The translations under genes were made by a program, and so were the position numbers. Below the pieces are notes generated by a model, which did not search any database, had not been told where the DNA came from, and worked only from the letters and a program-made list of their open reading frames with translations. A stretch of 64,000 nucleotides of DNA. Origin: Dioscorea cayenensis subsp. rotundata (taxonomy: Eukaryota; Streptophyta; Magnoliopsida; Dioscoreales; Dioscoreaceae). Each line of letters begins with the position of its first letter. Positions within the stretch are counted from its first letter, which is position 1. The stretch covers positions 23,780,185-23,844,184 of the forward strand of contig NC_052471.1 in NCBI RefSeq assembly GCF_009730915.1, in the 5' to 3' direction. Shown here piece after piece: positions 60,370 to 64,000 of this stretch.

Positions 60370-60460
60370 AGATATTTGTAGTATAGATTTAATCCAATGA
60401 TATTAACTTGAGACCTCTCAAATACAAGGTAAAAAACCACTAGACTATACTTTAATTCAT
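60370..60460 (-). mobile_element. Second SINE of the same family, minus strand
   Basis: In reverse it reads AGTATAGTCTAGTGG (A-box), TTACCTTG, then GAGAGGTCTCAAG near the B-box position, matching the SINE at 59.65 kb in order and spacing. The B-box has decayed. Confidence 0.6.
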
Positions 60461-60930
60461 GCTAATAAATGATTTCATAATTAATTAATTTTACCCATTA
60501 CGAAATTGGCAATATAATTTATTTTTATTATTTTTACAAGCATTGACAAGCACTGCCCCACAAGAGGGTGTTAAAGGGGTAGACAGGTACAATGGTACAC
60601 TAATTATGGTGGCTTAATGACTCTATAAATATTTATCATGATGTGGGGCGGGCTAACACGCATGATGCCACATGCATCCAAGATAATATATCGATGACCA
60701 TAACCCCACAATAAGAAATCCCCCGTCTTACAAAACTTAGAAGGGTGGAAAATACGGCTCTTCTCATAAGTGACCAGGTGAACAATGAATAAATAATATT
60801 GATACAATATTTCTATAATATGTCTACAGTATGTTTTAACAGTAAGACTTGCGCAATTTTGATTAATAAATTATGATGTATTCATTTATTTTATTATTTT
60901 AAACTCTAGAAAATAAAATTAAAAGCTAAA
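60461..60930. other. Intergenic, no gene recognised
   Basis: The 60604-60807 minus-strand open frame is not recognisable. The rest is AT-rich. Confidence 0.5.
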
Positions 60931-60931
60931 C

Positions 60932-60972
<41 letters not shown>
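60931..60972. repeat. (AAT)n microsatellite
   Basis: About 14 AAT units, immediately before the inferred left end of the element that fills the rest of the window. Confidence 0.95.
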
Positions 60973-61691
60973 GTGGAAATTGCCAAAAAAACCCTTTAAG
61001 TTTGTAAAATTGCCAAAAACACCCCGTTAGTTTTGCAATCCCCAAAAACCCCTCCTTTTAAACTCTATGTTTTTCGAAACCCCCAAACCACGTAGCGGAT
61101 GTGAGCGGAGTGAGTTTCAAATTTTTTTGGACGAAAATGCCTTTGCGTGGGGAGTCGTGGGCTGCGACCCATCTCGGCGATTTGAGAGGAAGTGGGCGGT
61201 TTTCAGTAGGGAGTAACCAGAGGCAATTTATTGGAGCCGTTTACTTTGCTTTTTCTCGACTCACGTCTTGACTTTTCCATTTCGAGTTTGTCTCCGAAGT
61301 TGTCTCTACCGTGAAGCCTCGTAATTGGCATTTCATCGACTTTTCCCTTTCCACCGTATCTCGAAGGAGAAGTCCCCAGCGTGACTAGTTGGCATTTTCA
61401 TCGATTTTCAATCTAAGGTATTGAGTATGGTTTTTATGTTAAGCTGCTACATTACAGAAAAAGATTTTTTTTCGGTTTTGTTTTGTGCTCTGTTTTTGTT
61501 GGAAGATATTGAAGTCTGCAGGGGGATTTCTAGTTTGGGGTTTTGTTAGTCTGCAGGGGAGATTTCTGGCTAGGGTTTTGTTTTGTTTTGCGTTTTTCAG
61601 TATATATACACTATCGAAATAGTTTTTTTCGATTGTTATGATTTAGTGTAATATTTATAATGTACATTTCCCCTTCGTTTGATATGGTTCA

Positions 61692-61866
61692 GTTTTACAA
61701 ATGAGGTTGACGTTTAAGAAATGAGATATTCTGAGTTTAAAAATTTGTTGTCTCTGTTTAAAGTATTCTCGTCTCTGTTTAACAAAATGGGTCTCTGTTT
61801 AACATTTTATATCTACTGTTTAATAAGCGAGGTTTTACCGTTTAAAAACCTTATATTTCCGCTTAA
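61692..61866 (+). repeat. GTTTAA motif array 1, about 21 bp period
   Basis: GTTTAA begins at 61712, 61735, 61756, 61777, 61797, 61818 and 61840, with GTTTTA at 61692 and GCTTAA at 61861. Intervals are 20, 23, 21, 21, 20, 21, 22 and 21. Most copies are preceded by CT or CC. The spacers between motifs are not clearly conserved. The array lies some 60 bases upstream of an apparent exon start near 61927. Confidence 0.85.
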
Positions 61867-62730
61867 ACTTTTTGTCGATAATGTGTTGTTATTGTCGCGA
61901 GCTTGTGATTATGGCGGTCGACCTAGTTAATGGGCGATGCTATTTGACACGGTTGTGGAGACCTTAGTTGAATTGAAAGTTAACATGACCCCTCGACACT
62001 TTGGGAGATTATTCGAAGGACACCGTTTGCGGCGTTCATTTGAAATTTGGAAGCTATATACCAAGAGAGGGCCCTTCTTGATTCTCTTTTTGCAAAGATG
62101 CGATGGTCGCACCAATAAATTCGGGATCGGGAAAAGCTGCTGAGTTTCGGACCTCAAGATGTGGCCCTCGTTCTTGATGCTGCGTTGCGATGGCGTGCGA
62201 GTGGTCTTTCGGAAGAAGAAAACCGGTCGGCGTTGAAGGGCGGTATCTATCAGAGACCTACGAGAGCAGCGGAGACTCCATCAAGAGCACTCACGGTGCG
62301 ACTTGTTCGACGAGAGAGAGAAGAAGATAATTTTTGTCAAACTCGATGGTGTAACTCATGGGGACGATCCTCTTCCCAAATACATCATGCTCGGTTCGAG
62401 CCGGATCGTTGATTATGTCGATGATTTACCGACCATGAGGCGATACGCGTAGGCGCGGCGGCGCTTTACAAGTGGCTTATGGAGGATATTCCTGGCGGTC
62501 GCCCGAGTCGCAAGATAGATGCTGCGGGAAGAAGACCTGACGAGGTACATTAAGGGTTGCTCGGTCGCTCTAACGTGCGGTTTCTGAGTGACCGGAGCGG
62601 GGAAGAAAGTCCGTTTCGGCAAGATCCCAAGGATCTTGTGCTACTGGTGAAAGTATTTCTAGGGAAGCAGCTGACAGTGAAACAAGCTTGTCATCGCTCG
62701 ATGGAAAAGAGGTAATAAATCATGGACGAT

Positions 62731-62899
62731 GTTTAACATAAGTCTTTAATGTTTAAACATTTTATTTAGCGTTAACTTTAGTATTTACCGTTTAACTCTT
62801 ATTCATACTTGGTTTAAATATTTTTGTTCTCCGTTTAATTATATTCTATAACGTTTAAATATATAAACACTCTGTTTAAATATAGTTTTTATAGTTTAA
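62731..62899 (+). repeat. GTTTAA motif array 2, about 20.5 bp period
   Basis: GTTTAA begins at 62731, 62751, 62790, 62812, 62833, 62853, 62874 and 62894, with GTTAAC at 62771. Intervals are 20, 20, 19, 22, 21, 20, 21 and 20. It starts about 20 bases after an apparent splice donor (AAAGAGGTAATA, 62706-62717) and fills most of the presumed intron to about 62950. Confidence 0.85.
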
Positions 62900-63689
62900 A
62901 AATGAATGATTTACTTTGAAATTGTTTGGTTTACATATGTTAGTTTCTGAGATGGTTCCGTGAATCTTTGAAGAAGAAATATTTGTTGGGGCAACCGAGC
63001 GGATGGATGCCATTGCTCCGGGAACCACTTGCTCGAGGCGGGATGAGAGGGCGACCTCATCGTGCCTGTGCTGGGCGCCGTTCTCCTACTTCCGACCCAC
63101 CACGCAGCGCCGCATTCCTCGGCCGGAGAAGCCCTCCCCTACCCGGCGAGTTGCAGACAACCCCCCTACCACAGACAGCGGTCCCCCGACCATGGCGGCA
63201 CCCTCAGGCCCAGTGGCGGCCCACGGTGACATTGAGGCGAAGATGTCACCGCAACTCTTATGCGAGGCGTGCGGATATTGATGACCGAGTTTCCTCGGCT
63301 TGTCGCTCGTGTGGAGGCGGAAGGGCGTTTGAGCACATCGTGCGCCATCCCTCGAAAAGAAGCTGAGCACCCGGGGACGAGCAGGCGTCGGGAATTTGGA
63401 CTGACGGCGACATCATCGGGAAGGTCGTTCCAAAGGCGGCCACATTCGAAGAGACTTGCGAAAAAGAGGAGAACAATCTCGCCTCTGTCTCCACCGCCGG
63501 TGACGATGAAACAATAGCAACACCATCGGCGGTGATCTTTATTCTTGAGTGCATCGCCGTTGATGACATGGCCGTAGCCGGTGGAGGACATCGTAGATGA
63601 TGTGGCCGTTGCTGCTGGTTGAGAAGGTCGTTGACTCTCTCTCGATGAAATCGTCGACCCGGTGGAACCGGTCGCCGAGATGCGGCATC

Positions 63690-64000
63690 GAAAGATGGAC
63701 ACAATCCCTAAAGATCAAGAACAAATTAAGGGTGTGTCTCCCAATGATCTTTGTTGTCGTGGCCCGCGGTTGAGAAGATCGTCGAATCCGTTGCGCGTGG
63801 CCGACGATACCGCAGACCAAGCGAGGACGCAATCCCACCACACAAGAACCATGTAAGGATGTGTCTGCGGGTTGATCTTTGTCGCCGTCGTCCCGCATCG
63901 AGCGGACACAATCCCACAACAAGAACAACCATGTAAGGATGATGTATGCGAGTTGATCTTTGTCGCCATCGTCCCCAGCATCGAAGGAAGATCTTTGATG
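63690..64000 (+). repeat. Imperfect tandem repeat, 80 and 127 bp spacing
   Basis: GGAC(A/G)CAATCCC recurs at 63697, 63824 and 63904, and GATCTTTGT(T/C)G(T/C)CG at about 63746, 63873 and 63954. The first unit carries about 46 extra bases. The array continues past the window end. Confidence 0.65.

Larger units (their letters stand above)
60974..64000 (+). mobile_element. Left part of a decayed MULE-like coding element (right end beyond window)
   Basis: The possible terminal region begins GTGGAAATTGCCAAAAAAAC and repeats AATTGCCAAAAACACCCC about 35 bases on, like the ends of some plant MULEs. From 61.15 kb the DNA becomes GC-richer and coding-like. Pieces include 61937-62143 (MTPRHFGRLFEGHRLRRSF), 62150-62710 (EEENRSALKG in one frame, RIVDYVDDLPTMRRYA and YIKGCSVALT in another) and 62960-63980. 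They recall the Ulp1/DUF1985-type proteins carried by some plant MULEs, but I cannot confirm that. Frame changes are frequent, so it is a decayed copy. Confidence 0.4.

Noticed and set aside
61692-62899. GTTTAA arrays as a CRISPR array
   Set aside because: The repeated core is only six bases, the context is plant DNA, and there are no cas genes or leader.
63086-63981. Minus-strand frames at the window end
   Set aside because: They are opposite the plus-strand coding-like repeats and arise from GC-rich composition.

Overview
Plant nuclear DNA. The evidence is a spliced nuclear gene for a chloroplast protein (HCF106/TatB with a transit peptide), plant-type Mutator, hAT and PIF/Harbinger transposons, an Athila-like element, a chromodomain Ty3/gypsy element, and a fragment of cytosolic 25S rDNA. 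An angiosperm is clear. A monocot is only an impression. Most of the window is repeat-rich intergenic sequence with one convincing complete gene, so it reads as accessory or pericentromere-like DNA rather than a gene-dense arm.

Layout. 1-1228 is a decayed 25S rDNA 3' part on the minus strand, cut at 1228/1229 by the long terminal repeat of a badly broken Athila-like element that runs to an assembly gap of exactly 1000 N (10090-11089). 12.2-14.8 kb holds a decayed Mutator-like (MULE) transposase. 17.1-28.5 kb holds four partial copies of the fibrillarin gene (nucleolar 2'-O-methyltransferase). All keep the promoter and the Gly/Arg-rich exon, and none keeps the methyltransferase domain. Between them lies a solo LTR (19479-20964). 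28.5-32.8 kb is AT-rich with a long-TIR MITE. 32.8-35.6 kb has exons of an unrecognised minus-strand gene. 36.8-40.3 kb is an hAT transposon with a nearly complete transposase. 40756-45909 is a short-LTR Ty3/gypsy chromovirus with matching target duplications.

47-54.6 kb is a mosaic of gene fragments: a piece of tRNA/adenylate isopentenyltransferase joined directly to a UDP-glycosyltransferase pseudogene, which is itself interrupted by a solo LTR (49486-51544) and a DNA transposon (52007-53145). Next to it lies a Pack-MULE-like element (53557-54567) carrying the start of a serine carboxypeptidase-like gene, whose signal peptide now heads a 56-residue open frame. 55287-57799 (minus) is the intact six-exon HCF106 gene, with a Harbinger remnant in intron 2. 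Beyond it lie a third solo LTR (58592-59115), two tRNA-type SINEs and microsatellites. From about 61 kb to the window end is the left part of a decayed mobile-element-like coding unit. Its two apparent introns each carry a GTTTAA motif array repeating every 19-23 bp, the most unusual structure in the window.

The genes do not form a pathway. HCF106 acts in the thylakoid Tat translocase, and the rest is the record of repeated insertion, capture and decay.
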